50,942 nt of DNA from the NCBI RefSeq assembly GCF_030398385.1, contig NZ_JAOAOQ010000040.1, forward strand, positions 1 to 50,942, written 5' to 3'. Under the pieces are notes generated by a model. That model did no database searches. It saw only the letters and a list, made by a program, of their open reading frames with translations, and was not told the DNA's origin. The stretch comes from Aquibium sp. ELW1220 (GTDB taxonomy: Bacteria; Pseudomonadota; Alphaproteobacteria; Rhizobiales; Rhizobiaceae). The number at the start of each line of letters is the position of its first letter. Position 1 is the stretch's first letter. Positions 9,675 to 18,304 of this stretch are shown in pieces. A program made the translations under genes and the position numbers.

Positions 9675-10397
9675 TCAGTCGGCCCTGAGCATGTAGCCGG
9701 CGCCACGGATCGTGTGCAGCAGCGGCTTGTCGAAGCCCTTCTCGATCTTGCCGCGCAGGCGCGACACGTGCACGTCGATGACGTTGGTCTGCGGGTCGAA
9801 GTGATAGTCCCAGACGTTTTCGAGCAGCATCGTGCGCGTCACCACCCGGCCGGCATGCCGCATCAGGTATTCGAGCAGCTTGAACTCGCGCGGCTGCAGC
9901 GGAATGTCGCGGCCGGCGCGACGCACGGTGTGCGACAGCCGGTCGAGTTCCAGGTCGCCGGCGCGGTACATCGTCTCGACATCCTTGCCGCCGGAACGCC
10001 GCTTCAGAACCTCGACGCGGGCGAGCAGTTCGCTGAAGGCATAGGGCTTGGTCAGGTAGTCGTCGCCGCCGGCCCTGAGCCCGGTCACCCGGTCGTCCAC
10101 CTCGCCCAGCGCCGAGAGGATCAGCACCGGGGTTTCCGAACCGCGAGCCCGCAGGCCGGCGATCAGCGACAGTCCGTCGCGGCGCGGCAGCATGCGGTCG
10201 ACGACCAGCACGTCGTAGTCGCCCTCGTCGGCCAGCGTGAAGCCGGTGTCGCCGTCCGCCGCGACATGCGCCGTGTGGCCAGCCTCGGCGAGCGCCTTCT
10301 GCAGATAGTCCGCCGCCTCCCGGTCGTCTTCGATCACAAGTATCTTCATGCCCGCCTTATACGCGATCTCGGGCTCCTGAACTGCCATGATGTCCAT
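9675..10397 (-). CDS. OmpR-family response regulator
   Basis: A receiver domain (MKILVIEDDREAADYLQKA, phospho-acceptor Asp in VLVVDRMLPRRDG) is followed by a C-terminal winged-helix DNA-binding domain (LLEYLMRHAGRVVTRTMLLE...TNVIDVHVSRLRGKI). It acts as the cytoplasmic output of the kinase encoded just downstream. The start at 10397 is chosen because AGGAGG sits six bases before it, giving a 240-aa protein with a short N-terminal extension. The internal ATG at 10349 would give the more usual 224 aa but has only a weak ribosome-binding site. It lies 106 bp downstream of degP in the same direction. Confidence 0.94.
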   Translation of the reverse strand: MDIMAVQEPEIAYKAGMKILVIEDDREAADYLQKALAEAGHTAHVAADGDTGFTLADEGDYDVLVVDRMLPRRDGLSLIAGLRARGSETPVLILSALGEVDDRVTGLRAGGDDYLTKPYAFSELLARVEVLKRRSGGKDVETMYRAGDLELDRLSHTVRRAGRDIPLQPREFKLLEYLMRHAGRVVTRTMLLENVWDYHFDPQTNVIDVHVSRLRGKIEKGFDKPLLHTIRGAGYMLRAD

Positions 10398-10503
10398 TTT
10401 TCGCCTCCTGTGGAGGAACGGCAGCGGGATGTCCCGCTGCCGCAGCGCGCGTTCCGAACGGAACCCGCCGTTCTCGATCGCGCCGATGGAGCGCGACGTG
10501 CGA

Positions 10504-12021
10504 TCAGCCCTGCTGGACCGGCAGCGCGACGAAGCGGTTGGTATCGTCCCGCTTGATCTGGAACAGAACCGCCTTGCGACCCGACTTGGACGCGTCGCTG
10601 ACGGCCTTTTCCACCGCCGCCGCATTCGTCACGGCCTGCGCGTTCACCGACGTGATCACGTCGCCGGCCTGGATGCCGCGATCGGCCGCATCGCTGCCCG
10701 CCAGTACGTCGGTCACGACCACGCCCTCACCGTCCTCGGACGGCGTCACGGTCAGGCCGAAGCCGTCGAGCACGCTGCCCTCCTCTTCGCTCTGGTCGAG
10801 CGAAGCCTGCTGCTCCATGCCGGGCATCTCGCCGAGCTTGACCGTGATGGTCCGCTCCGCACCGTCGCGCAGCACCGTCAGTTCGGCGGAGACGCCGGGC
10901 GCCATGCCGCCGATCATCCGGGCCAGTTCGCGCGGCGACTTGATGGCCTTGCCGTCGACCTTGACGATGATGTCGCCGGGCTCGACGCCTGCCTTCATTG
11001 CCGGGCTGTCGGTCTGCGGCTGCGACACCAGCGCACCATCGGTGCCTTCGATGCCGAGGGATTCGGCAATCTCGTCGGTCACCGGCTGGATCTGCACGCC
11101 GAGCCATGCGCGTTCGACCGTGCCGCTCGTGCGCAGCGACGAGATCACGTCCTTTGCGGTCGAAGCGGGGATGGCGAAGGCGATGCCGACATTGCCGCCG
11201 GACGGCGAGAAGATCGCGGTGTTGATGCCCACGACCTCGCCATTGAGGTTGAAGGCGGGGCCGCCCGAATTGCCGCGGTTCACGGCTGCGTCGATCTGGA
11301 TGAAGTCGTCATAGGGGCCGGCGCCGATGTCGCGGCCGCGCGCCGAGATGATCCCGGCGGTGACGGTGCCGCCAAGGCCGAACGGATTGCCCACGGCCAC
11401 CACCCAGTCGCCGACGCGCACCTTGGTATCGTCGGCGAAGGTCACGTAGGTGAAGGTGCGCTCCTCCTCGACCTTGAGCAGAGCCAGATCGGTCCGCGGG
11501 TCGGACCCCACCAGCGTGGCGTCGATCTCGGTGCCGTCATCCATCACGACGGTGAATTCGGAGCCGCCGTCGATGACGTGGTTGTTGGTGACGAGATAGC
11601 CGTCCTCGGAGATGAAGAAGCCGGAGCCCTGCGAGACGGGGCGTGCACGCTCCGGACGGCCGGGACGGTTGCGCTCGGCGCGCGGACCGTTCTCGAAGCC
11701 GCGGAATTCGCGGAAGAAGCGCTTCATCGGGTGATCGTCCGGCAGGTTCTCGAAGCCCTGGCCGAACATGCCGTCGGGACCGGCCGCGGCCGGCTGCATC
11801 TTCGCCTTCACGCGAACGGAAACGACGGCCGGCGAGACCTTTTCCACGACGTCGGCGAAGCCGGGCTGCTGTTGCGTCTCGATGCGGACGGCCTCCGCGA
11901 AAACGGGGGCGGTTCCGCTCGTCACGGCGCCGAGGCCGATCGCCGATGCGATCGCAACCGATGCGGCGGCGGCTGCGAAGCGCTTGCCGGCAGTCGACTT
12001 GGGGGAGAATGGAGAGTTCAT
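10504..12021 (-). CDS. degP: Periplasmic serine endoprotease DegP/HtrA (Do family)
   Basis: 505 aa with an N-terminal export signal, a trypsin-like protease domain carrying His148 (TNNHVIDG), Asp178 (RTDLALLKV) and Ser252 (NRGNSGGPAF), and two C-terminal PDZ domains (about 290-380 and 410-500). The family degrades or refolds misfolded envelope proteins. ATG 12021 has AAAGGACAG upstream and directly precedes the signal peptide. An in-frame extension back to 12165 would bury the signal sequence and is rejected. The gene lies next to a two-component system and glnE as in other rhizobia, between the cytochrome c maturation operon and that system. Confidence 0.96.
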   Translation of the reverse strand: MNSPFSPKSTAGKRFAAAAASVAIASAIGLGAVTSGTAPVFAEAVRIETQQQPGFADVVEKVSPAVVSVRVKAKMQPAAAGPDGMFGQGFENLPDDHPMKRFFREFRGFENGPRAERNRPGRPERARPVSQGSGFFISEDGYLVTNNHVIDGGSEFTVVMDDGTEIDATLVGSDPRTDLALLKVEEERTFTYVTFADDTKVRVGDWVVAVGNPFGLGGTVTAGIISARGRDIGAGPYDDFIQIDAAVNRGNSGGPAFNLNGEVVGINTAIFSPSGGNVGIAFAIPASTAKDVISSLRTSGTVERAWLGVQIQPVTDEIAESLGIEGTDGALVSQPQTDSPAMKAGVEPGDIIVKVDGKAIKSPRELARMIGGMAPGVSAELTVLRDGAERTITVKLGEMPGMEQQASLDQSEEEGSVLDGFGLTVTPSEDGEGVVVTDVLAGSDAADRGIQAGDVITSVNAQAVTNAAAVEKAVSDASKSGRKAVLFQIKRDDTNRFVALPVQQG

Positions 12022-12232
12022 CGTGTCCTGTCCTTTCGGGTTCGGATGTGTGTGAACATCCTCGGACAGGGATTTAGGCAATCGCACATTACACCGCCAT
12101 TTCCGGCGCATGAAATGTTCGTAAGGTTTGATGCGAAATGTTTGGAGGCTGGACGGATACTGCACGCTTACGTACGGGAAGCGCCGACCGCTTCGCCGCC
12201 CATCGGCGAAGACACGGATGCCTGTCCGCGCG
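12022..12232. promoter_or_regulatory. degP upstream region with repeated ACATTTC motifs
   Basis: The region upstream of degP is AT-richer than its surroundings. Read on the minus strand it contains ACATTTCGCAT and, 23 bp further, ACATTTCATGC. CATTTC/GAAATG also forms an inverted pair at 12098-12117. Repeated half-sites suit an OmpR-type regulator, and one is encoded next door, but the spacing is not a perfect two helical turns. No clear -10/-35 pair was identified. Confidence 0.25.
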
Positions 12233-13465
12233 CTAGCGCCCCTTCACCACCGTCTTCACCTTCGAACTGCCTTCCAGGGTCCGGTGCACCGGGCACTTGC
12301 CGGCGATCTCCTCGATCTTGTCGGCGAGGTCGGCCGGCAGGTCGCCTTCGACCGAGATCACGCGTTCGAAACGGTCGATGCGCTTGGCCGAGCGGCGCTC
12401 CTCGTCGGTGCAGTCGGCGCAGTCCTTCGCGTGCACCTTGGCATGGCTGACGTCGACGCTGATGCGCCCGAGCGGGATCTTCTTGAAGTCGGCATACATG
12501 CGCAGCGTCATCGACGTGCATGCGCCGAGCGCGATCGAGAGGAAGTCGTAGGGAGAGGGTCCGGTGTCGAGCCCCCCTGCCGAGACAGGCTCGTCGGCGA
12601 ACAGCCGGTGCGGGCCTGCCTGCACGGCGTTCTGGAACTTGCCCTCTCCGGTCTCGGTCACCCGCACGTGCTCGATGGCGGATTGGCCCTGCGGCGCGTC
12701 CGCTTCCAGGTAGCGCGAGGCCCAGCCGGCGATGACGGAAGCCGCGAAGGCGGCGTCCGCCTCGCGCGTCAGCAGATGGTCGGCCCCGTCGAGCGATACG
12801 AAGCTCTTCGGGTGGCGCGCGGCGATGAAGATTGCCGTCGCATTGTCGATGCTCACCGTCTCGTCGCGCGGCGAATGCAGGATCAGCAGCGGCTTGCGCA
12901 TCGCCTTGATCCGCTCGGCGAGGCGAACGCCGCGCACGTCGTCGACGAACTGCCGGGCGATACGAAAACTGCGCCCGGCGAGCGTCACGTCGGCCTGCCC
13001 GTCGCGCTCGATCGTCGCGAGATCCGCATCGAAGTTCGCCAGCACGTGATCGGCGTCGGCCGGCGCGCCGATGGTCACCACGGCGCGCGCTTCCGGAATG
13101 TCGGCCGCCACCGCCAGCATGGCCGCGCCGCCCAGGGAATGGCCGATCAGGAGCGCGGGTGCGGCGTGGTTCTCCCGCAGCCAGTCGGCCGCCGCCAGCA
13201 GGTCGGCCACGTTGGAGGAGAAATTCGTCGAGGCGAACTCGCCTTCGCTCGAGCCGAGCCCGGTGAAGTCGAAGCGCAGCACGGCGATTCCGGCACGCGC
13301 GAGATCGGCCGCGATGCGGCGCACGGCGATCAGGTCCTTGGAGCATGTGAAGCAGTGGGCGAACAGCGCGAAAGCCCGCACCCGTCCGTTGGGCATGTCG
13401 AGGCGTGCGGCGAGGCTCGCCCCCGAATGGCCGGGAAAGCTGGCGCGGCTGGTCATGGGCTGCAT
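12233..13465 (-). CDS. Bifunctional alpha/beta hydrolase - OsmC family protein
   Basis: A 410-aa natural fusion. The first ~255 residues are an alpha/beta hydrolase: RFDFTGLGSSEGEF, then the nucleophile elbow GHSLGGAAM, and late SPRDETVSI and DGADHLLTR motifs for Asp and His. The C-terminal ~140 residues are an OsmC/YhfA domain with two reactive cysteines (LGACTSMTLRMYADFK and DCADCTDEE), a family that reduces organic hydroperoxides or responds to osmotic stress. This two-domain protein is widespread in proteobacteria, but its substrate is not settled. It is cytosolic, with no signal peptide. It lies between ccmH and degP in the same orientation; ATG 13456 is an alternative start. Confidence 0.92.
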   Translation of the reverse strand: MQPMTSRASFPGHSGASLAARLDMPNGRVRAFALFAHCFTCSKDLIAVRRIAADLARAGIAVLRFDFTGLGSSEGEFASTNFSSNVADLLAAADWLRENHAAPALLIGHSLGGAAMLAVAADIPEARAVVTIGAPADADHVLANFDADLATIERDGQADVTLAGRSFRIARQFVDDVRGVRLAERIKAMRKPLLILHSPRDETVSIDNATAIFIAARHPKSFVSLDGADHLLTREADAAFAASVIAGWASRYLEADAPQGQSAIEHVRVTETGEGKFQNAVQAGPHRLFADEPVSAGGLDTGPSPYDFLSIALGACTSMTLRMYADFKKIPLGRISVDVSHAKVHAKDCADCTDEERRSAKRIDRFERVISVEGDLPADLADKIEEIAGKCPVHRTLEGSSKVKTVVKGR

Positions 13466-13504
13466 GGATGGTCCTCTCCGTGGTCGATCCGGGAACGGAG
13501 CCTA

Positions 13505-13990
13505 TCAGCCGGGGCGGTCGGCCTCTTCCAGAATCTTGCCGAGCCGCGCCTCCTCGTCGGCCGACAGCCGGTCGCCGGGTCCCGCCCTGCGGCGCCGGCG
13601 CGTCAGCAGGAAAACGGCGCCCGCGCCGATCACCACCAGCGGCGTGGCCCAGAGCGCGAGGTTGCGCAGGTTCATGCGCGGCTTCAGCAGCACGAACTCG
13701 CCGTAGCGCGAGACGACGAAGTCGATCACTTCCTCGTTGGTGTCGCCCGCCACCAGGCGCTCGCGCACCAGAACGCGCAGGTCGCGCGCCAGTTCGGCGT
13801 TCGAATCGTCGATGGACTGGTTCTGGCAGACGAGGCAGCGCAGATGGCTCGACAACTCGCGCGCCCGCTCCTCCAGCGCCGGGTCGTCCAGCACCTCGTC
13901 GGGCAGCACCGCGCGGGCGAAGCCGCCCGACATCGCCACCGCCAGCGCGACGAGGAAGGCCGCCAGCAGCGGGCGCAGGACGGCCGTCAT
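13505..13990 (-). CDS. ccmH: Cytochrome c maturation protein CcmH (CycL)
   Basis: 161 aa. A signal peptide/membrane anchor at the N-terminus is followed by the thiol motif LRCLVCQNQSIDDS (CxxC), which reduces or holds apocytochrome c cysteines for heme ligation. A C-terminal membrane helix (LALWATPLVVIGAGAVFLL) comes before a basic tail. The start ATG (13990) overlaps the ccmF stop as ATGA, so it is translationally coupled. It is the last gene of the ccmI-E-F-H operon and probably forms the heme lyase complex with CcmF and CcmI in the periplasmic face of the inner membrane. Confidence 0.95.
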   Translation of the reverse strand: MTAVLRPLLAAFLVALAVAMSGGFARAVLPDEVLDDPALEERARELSSHLRCLVCQNQSIDDSNAELARDLRVLVRERLVAGDTNEEVIDFVVSRYGEFVLLKPRMNLRNLALWATPLVVIGAGAVFLLTRRRRRAGPGDRLSADEEARLGKILEEADRPG

Positions 13991-15972
13991 GCCGTCGCCT
14001 CCGCCGCGGCGAGCCGCTTGCGCCGCTTGGCCGGCGCGCCGATGCGCAGGCGCCGGTCGAGAAGGGACAGGCTGCCGCCGACCATCATCACCACGCAGCC
14101 GAGCCAGATCAGCGTCACCAGCGGCTTCCACCAGATGCGCACGACGATGCCGCCCCCGTCGACCGCATCGCCCAGCGCCACATAGACCTGGCTGACGCCG
14201 CGTGTGGCGATGCCGGCTTCCGTCGTCGGCATCTGGCGGGCGGGGTAGAAGCGCTTCGCCGAGACGATCTCGGTCAGCGTGCGGCCGCTCGAATCCATGA
14301 GCAGGAACCGGCCCTGGTCCTCGGTATAGTTGGGTCCCCGATAGGGCTGCAGCCCCTCGAACCGGATCTCGTAGCCTGCCACCGGGACGCTTTCGCCCGG
14401 CTTCATGGTCAGGATGTGCTCGGTTTGCAGCGACATCACGCCGACCACGCCGAGCGTCGTCAGTCCGACGCCGAGATGCGCCAGCGCCGTGCCGTAGGCC
14501 GAGCGCGGCAGACCCGCGAAGCGCCGCAGCGCGATCCCCGGAGACACGCTGCCGAGGCCGGACTTGGTGGCGAGGTCGGTGATCGCGCCGAGCACCAGCC
14601 AGGTGCCGAGCCCGATGCCGAAGGCCGCCAGCACGGAGGCGCGGTCGACGAAGGAATAGGTCACCAGCATCACCAGCACCGCGCCGCCGAAGGCGAAGAC
14701 CAGCCGCTGCGAGGCGGCCCACAGGTCCGCGCGCTTCCAGGCGAGCAGCGGCCCGAAGGGCACGGCCAGCAGCAGGGGCACCATCAGCGGCCCGAAGGTC
14801 AGGTTGAAGAACGGTTCGCCGACGGAGATCTTTTCCCCGGTGATCGATTCCAGCACCAGCGGATAGAGCGTGCCGACCAGCACCGTCGTCACCGCCGTCG
14901 ACAGGAACAGGTTGTTCAGCACCAGCGCCCCCTCCCGCGAGATCGGGGCGAAGATGCCGCCCGGCGTCAGCGTCTGCGCCCGCCAGGCAAACAGCATCAG
15001 CGCACCGCCGATGAAGAAGACGAGGATCATCAGGATGAAGACGCCGCGCGCCGGATCGGTCGCGAAGGCGTGAACCGAGGTCAGCACGCCCGAGCGCACC
15101 AGGAACGTGCCGAGCAGCGACAGCGAGAAGGCCATGATGGCGAGCAAGAGGGTCCAGATCTTCAGGGCCGAGCGCCGTTCCATCACGATCGCCGAATGCA
15201 GCAGCGCCGTGCCGGCGAGCCAGGGCATGAAGGAGGCGTTCTCGACCGGATCCCAGAACCAGAAGCCGCCCCAGCCGAGTTCGTAATAGGCCCAGTAGGA
15301 GCCCATCGCGATGCCGCCGGTGAGGAAGATCCAGGCGGCCAGCGTCCAGGGCCGCACCCAGCGCGCCCAGGCCGCGTCGATGCGCCCCTCGATCAGCGCC
15401 GCTATGGCGAAGGAGAAGCAGACGGAGAAGCCGACATAGCCGAGATAGAGCAGCGGCGGATGGATCGCCAGGCCGACGTCCTGCAGGATCGGGTTGAGGT
15501 CCTGGCCCTCGATCGGGGCCGGGCTCACGCGCACGAACGGGTTCGACGTGGCGATGATGAACAGGAAGAAGGCCGATCCGATCAGGCCCTGGATCGCCAG
15601 CACGTTGGCCCGCAGCGTCGCGGGCAGGTTGCGTCCGAAGGAGGCCACCAGCGCGCCGAAGAAGGTCAGGATCAGCACCCACAGCAGCATCGAGCCTTCG
15701 TGGTTGCCCCAGGTGCCGGTGATCTTGTAGAGCATCGGCTTCTGCGAATGCGAGTTCTCGACCACGTTCAGCACCGAGAAGTCGGACAGCATGTAGGCCA
15801 CCGTCAGCGCGGCGAACGAGATCGCCGTCATCGCGAAGCCGGTCACAGCCACCGGCCCGGCCGTTGCCATCAGCCGGGCGTCACCGGTCCGAGCCCCCAC
15901 CAGCGGCAGCACGAACTGCACCAGCGACAGCGCGAAGGCCAGCACGAGCGCGAAATGTCCGGTCTCGACCAT
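13987..15972 (-). CDS. ccmF: Heme lyase CcmF (CycK)
   Basis: A 661-aa polytopic membrane protein with the tryptophan-rich heme-handling motif WGGFWFWDPVENASFMPWL, which defines the CcmF/NrfE family, and many hydrophobic helices. It transfers heme from holo-CcmE to apocytochrome c at the outer face of the inner membrane. Length and motifs are full and intact. It lies 24 bp downstream of ccmE and overlaps ccmH by 4 bp. Histidine ligands expected around the WWD domain (for example VVENSHSQKP) are visible. Confidence 0.97.
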   Translation of the reverse strand: MVETGHFALVLAFALSLVQFVLPLVGARTGDARLMATAGPVAVTGFAMTAISFAALTVAYMLSDFSVLNVVENSHSQKPMLYKITGTWGNHEGSMLLWVLILTFFGALVASFGRNLPATLRANVLAIQGLIGSAFFLFIIATSNPFVRVSPAPIEGQDLNPILQDVGLAIHPPLLYLGYVGFSVCFSFAIAALIEGRIDAAWARWVRPWTLAAWIFLTGGIAMGSYWAYYELGWGGFWFWDPVENASFMPWLAGTALLHSAIVMERRSALKIWTLLLAIMAFSLSLLGTFLVRSGVLTSVHAFATDPARGVFILMILVFFIGGALMLFAWRAQTLTPGGIFAPISREGALVLNNLFLSTAVTTVLVGTLYPLVLESITGEKISVGEPFFNLTFGPLMVPLLLAVPFGPLLAWKRADLWAASQRLVFAFGGAVLVMLVTYSFVDRASVLAAFGIGLGTWLVLGAITDLATKSGLGSVSPGIALRRFAGLPRSAYGTALAHLGVGLTTLGVVGVMSLQTEHILTMKPGESVPVAGYEIRFEGLQPYRGPNYTEDQGRFLLMDSSGRTLTEIVSAKRFYPARQMPTTEAGIATRGVSQVYVALGDAVDGGGIVVRIWWKPLVTLIWLGCVVMMVGGSLSLLDRRLRIGAPAKRRKRLAAAEATA

Positions 15973-15996
15973 GGTCGGCAGTCCTCCCCTTCCGCG

Positions 15997-16434
15997 CTAT
16001 TCCGGCTGCCAGACGCCCTGCGCCTTCAGGCTGTCGGCCACTTCCTTCGGCATGTAGGTCTCGTCGTGCTTGGCCAGCACGCTGTCGGCCACGAAGACGC
16101 CGTCGCCGCCTAGCGTACCTTCCGTCACCACGCCCTGTCCTTCCCGGAACAGGTCGGGCAGGATGCCATCATACACCACCTTCACCTTGCCGGCGCCATC
16201 TTCGACGCCGAAGGCGACGCGGGTGCCGGAGCCGCGTTCGACCGAGCCCTCCTCGACCAGCCCGCCGAGCCGTATGCGCTGGCCCGGCGCGATGCTCGCC
16301 GTGGTCAGGTCCGCCGGCATGTAGAAATACGACGATTTCTCGCCGAGCGCATAGAAGGTCAGGCCGGCGGCGGCACCCAGGAAGGTCAGCCCGCCGGCGA
16401 TGATCGTCAGTCGCTTGCGCTTTCGCTTCATCAT
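15997..16434 (-). CDS. ccmE: Heme chaperone CcmE (CycJ)
   Basis: 145 aa: a short basic N-terminus, one membrane anchor ([22 protein letters not shown]) and a periplasmic OB-fold domain. The C-terminal [10 protein letters not shown] carries the heme-binding HxxxY motif to which heme is covalently attached before delivery to CcmF. The ATG at 16434 overlaps the ccmI stop (ATGA), giving translational coupling. All domain features are intact. Confidence 0.96.
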   Translation of the reverse strand: MMKRKRKRLTIIAGGLTFLGAAAGLTFYALGEKSSYFYMPADLTTASIAPGQRIRLGGLVEEGSVERGSGTRVAFGVEDGAGKVKVVYDGILPDLFREGQGVVTEGTLGGDGVFVADSVLAKHDETYMPKEVADSLKAQGVWQPE

Positions 16435-17573
16435 GGTTGATCCTCCCCGAGCCCGAGACCGGCGGCGAAGGCCGTCAGACCGCGGGCTTGTTCCGTGTCG
16501 GTGCCGAGCGCCGTCACCCCGCGGGCCAGCGCATCGCGTGCATCCGCCCTGCGGTCGAGCACGAGATAGGAGCGGACGAGCCGCTGCCACCCCTCGGCGT
16601 CCTGCGGGTTCTCCCTTAGCCGCTCGTCGAGCCGCTCGACCATGACCTGGATCATGTCGGCGCGCTCCGCGTCGGAAAGCTCGGCGGCCGCCTCCATGTC
16701 CTCGCTCGACGGGCCGGGAGCGGCTGATGCCGCGCGGCGCTCCGCTTCCGCCGTCGCCTGCGCCAGCGTCTGCTCGACCACGGGCCGCCACGGCGATTCC
16801 GCCGCCAGCGTGGACAGCAGCGCGCGCAGGTCCGTCGCCGCCGCAACGAGATCGCCCTCCTGGGCCTTGGCCGTCGCGAGGAAGAATTTCGGCCGCGGAT
16901 CGGCCGGATCGAGCGCTGCGGCCCGCTCGAAGGCCGCCGCGGCATCGGTCGTCACCACGCCGCCGGAGCCGGCCATCAGCGCTTCGCCCAGGCCCGTCCA
17001 GCGCGGCGCGCTGTCGCCGAGCAGCCGGATGGCATTGCGGAAGGCGGTGGCCGCTTCGCCGGCACGGTCGAGCCTGAGATAGATCGGCGCCACCACGTCC
17101 CACCCCCGACCGTCCTCGGGATTGGCGCGCAGATGCGCTTCGGCGCGGGCGACGAGTTCGTCGATGGTGGACGAGGCGGGATCCTTGGCGAGCCTTTCGG
17201 CCAGCGGCTGGCCGGCCATGTCGGGCGAGCCGATCGCCGAATAGAGGCCCCAGCTCATCACCGGCACGGCCACGACCGCCGCCATGGCAAGCCCGCGCAC
17301 CAGCGCGTTGTCGCGCGGAACATGTCCGCCGTTCTGGTCGTTCGTGTCGAGCTTGAGGATGCGTCGGCCGATCTCGGCGCGCGCCTGGGCCGCCTCCTCC
17401 TTGCCGATCAGGCCGCGCCCGGCGTCGCGCTCGATCTCGGCCAGCTGGTCGCGGTAGACCTCGATGTCGTGTTCGCGCGCGCCCGCCACCTCGCGGCGCG
17501 AGCCCGAGAGCGGCAGGATGATGGCGAGGCTCGCGATGACCGTGAGCAGCCCGAGGACGATCCAGAACACCAT
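16431..17573 (-). CDS. ccmI: Cytochrome c biogenesis protein CcmI (CycH)
   Basis: 380 aa with an N-terminal membrane helix ([20 protein letters not shown]), a cytoplasmic loop with leucine/acid-rich sequence, a second helix near residue 95-115, and a long periplasmic part with tetratricopeptide-like repeats ([47 protein letters not shown]). CcmI binds apocytochrome c and presents it to CcmF/CcmH. It is first in the ccm operon, and its stop overlaps the ccmE start. Nothing odd is seen. Confidence 0.95.
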   Translation of the reverse strand: MVFWIVLGLLTVIASLAIILPLSGSRREVAGAREHDIEVYRDQLAEIERDAGRGLIGKEEAAQARAEIGRRILKLDTNDQNGGHVPRDNALVRGLAMAAVVAVPVMSWGLYSAIGSPDMAGQPLAERLAKDPASSTIDELVARAEAHLRANPEDGRGWDVVAPIYLRLDRAGEAATAFRNAIRLLGDSAPRWTGLGEALMAGSGGVVTTDAAAAFERAAALDPADPRPKFFLATAKAQEGDLVAAATDLRALLSTLAAESPWRPVVEQTLAQATAEAERRAASAAPGPSSEDMEAAAELSDAERADMIQVMVERLDERLRENPQDAEGWQRLVRSYLVLDRRADARDALARGVTALGTDTEQARGLTAFAAGLGLGEDQP

Positions 17574-17697
17574 GCGACCTCACATAGCGATGGTTGGACC
17601 GCATTCCAATCGCCTCGCCGTGCGGCTATTTGGCGGCGCCTTTGCAGAAATCGACACGCTGGCACGATGCGCACGCCGCCGCACCGCTTCCGCCCCG

Positions 17698-18117
17698 TCA
17701 GGTGAGCGGCGTCCAGCTGCCGTTGGGGCTGCGGCAGGCGGTGCCGCGGGCGTCGTTCTCGTCCGCGCCGGAACCGACGGAATGGCTGTACTGGCGGCAA
17801 TCCTGTGAACCGACGCGATACGGCTGGGCTGCGACCACGCGGCCGGTGACGCGGCCATCCTCGCTGCGCCAGGCGACCGGCGTGCCCGGCGCGGTGTATT
17901 CGAGCGCACGATACTCCGCCTCCAGCGCCTTGCGGCGGTCGCGGGAGCTGAGGTTGGCGCCCAGAGGCCCGCCGATCAGGCCCCCCTTCATGGCGGCGAT
18001 TATCGAATCGGCCGTCGCGGGCCGTGACGCGGCCGATCCGGTGAGCGACGTCGTCGTGCAGCCGCCGAGACCGAGGCAGGCGAGTGCCACCACGAGCCGT
18101 CCAGTCGTCCTGCGCAT
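17698..18117 (-). CDS. Small outer-membrane-type lipoprotein (17 kDa surface antigen-like)
   Basis: 139 aa with a lipoprotein signal peptide ending in the lipobox LGLGGC, so it is probably lipid-anchored at the outer membrane. After the signal comes a short glycine-rich stretch (MKGGLIGGPLGANLS) like the glycine zipper of 17-kDa surface antigen/RT0821-type proteins, then RALEYTAPGTPVAWRSEDG and a C-terminal part with two cysteines (CRQYSHSV...TACRSPNGSW). This family is common in Rhizobiales, with no settled function. It stands alone between ccmI and the two-component pair. Confidence 0.86.
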   Translation of the reverse strand: MRRTTGRLVVALACLGLGGCTTTSLTGSAASRPATADSIIAAMKGGLIGGPLGANLSSRDRRKALEAEYRALEYTAPGTPVAWRSEDGRVTGRVVAAQPYRVGSQDCRQYSHSVGSGADENDARGTACRSPNGSWTPLT

Positions 18118-18304
18118 TCGCTCTCCTGTCTCGCCTTCGGCCGAAGCGGCCGGATAGGGCTCTTGTATGTCGGAATTTTGGCCCGGGTGAAAGTGAGGCG
18201 GCGGGTACCGCGCATCGATCCTGAAGGAACATGAACGACAACTGCTCGGTTCCGTTCCGACCGACGTGCCTCACCGGCATTGTCGTCAGGAGGGGCGATG
18301 GATC

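Noticed and set aside
13405-16113. A ~900-aa plus-strand open frame opposite ccmF/ccmH
   Set aside because: The minus strand encodes intact CcmH, CcmF and CcmE; the opposite frame is low-complexity.
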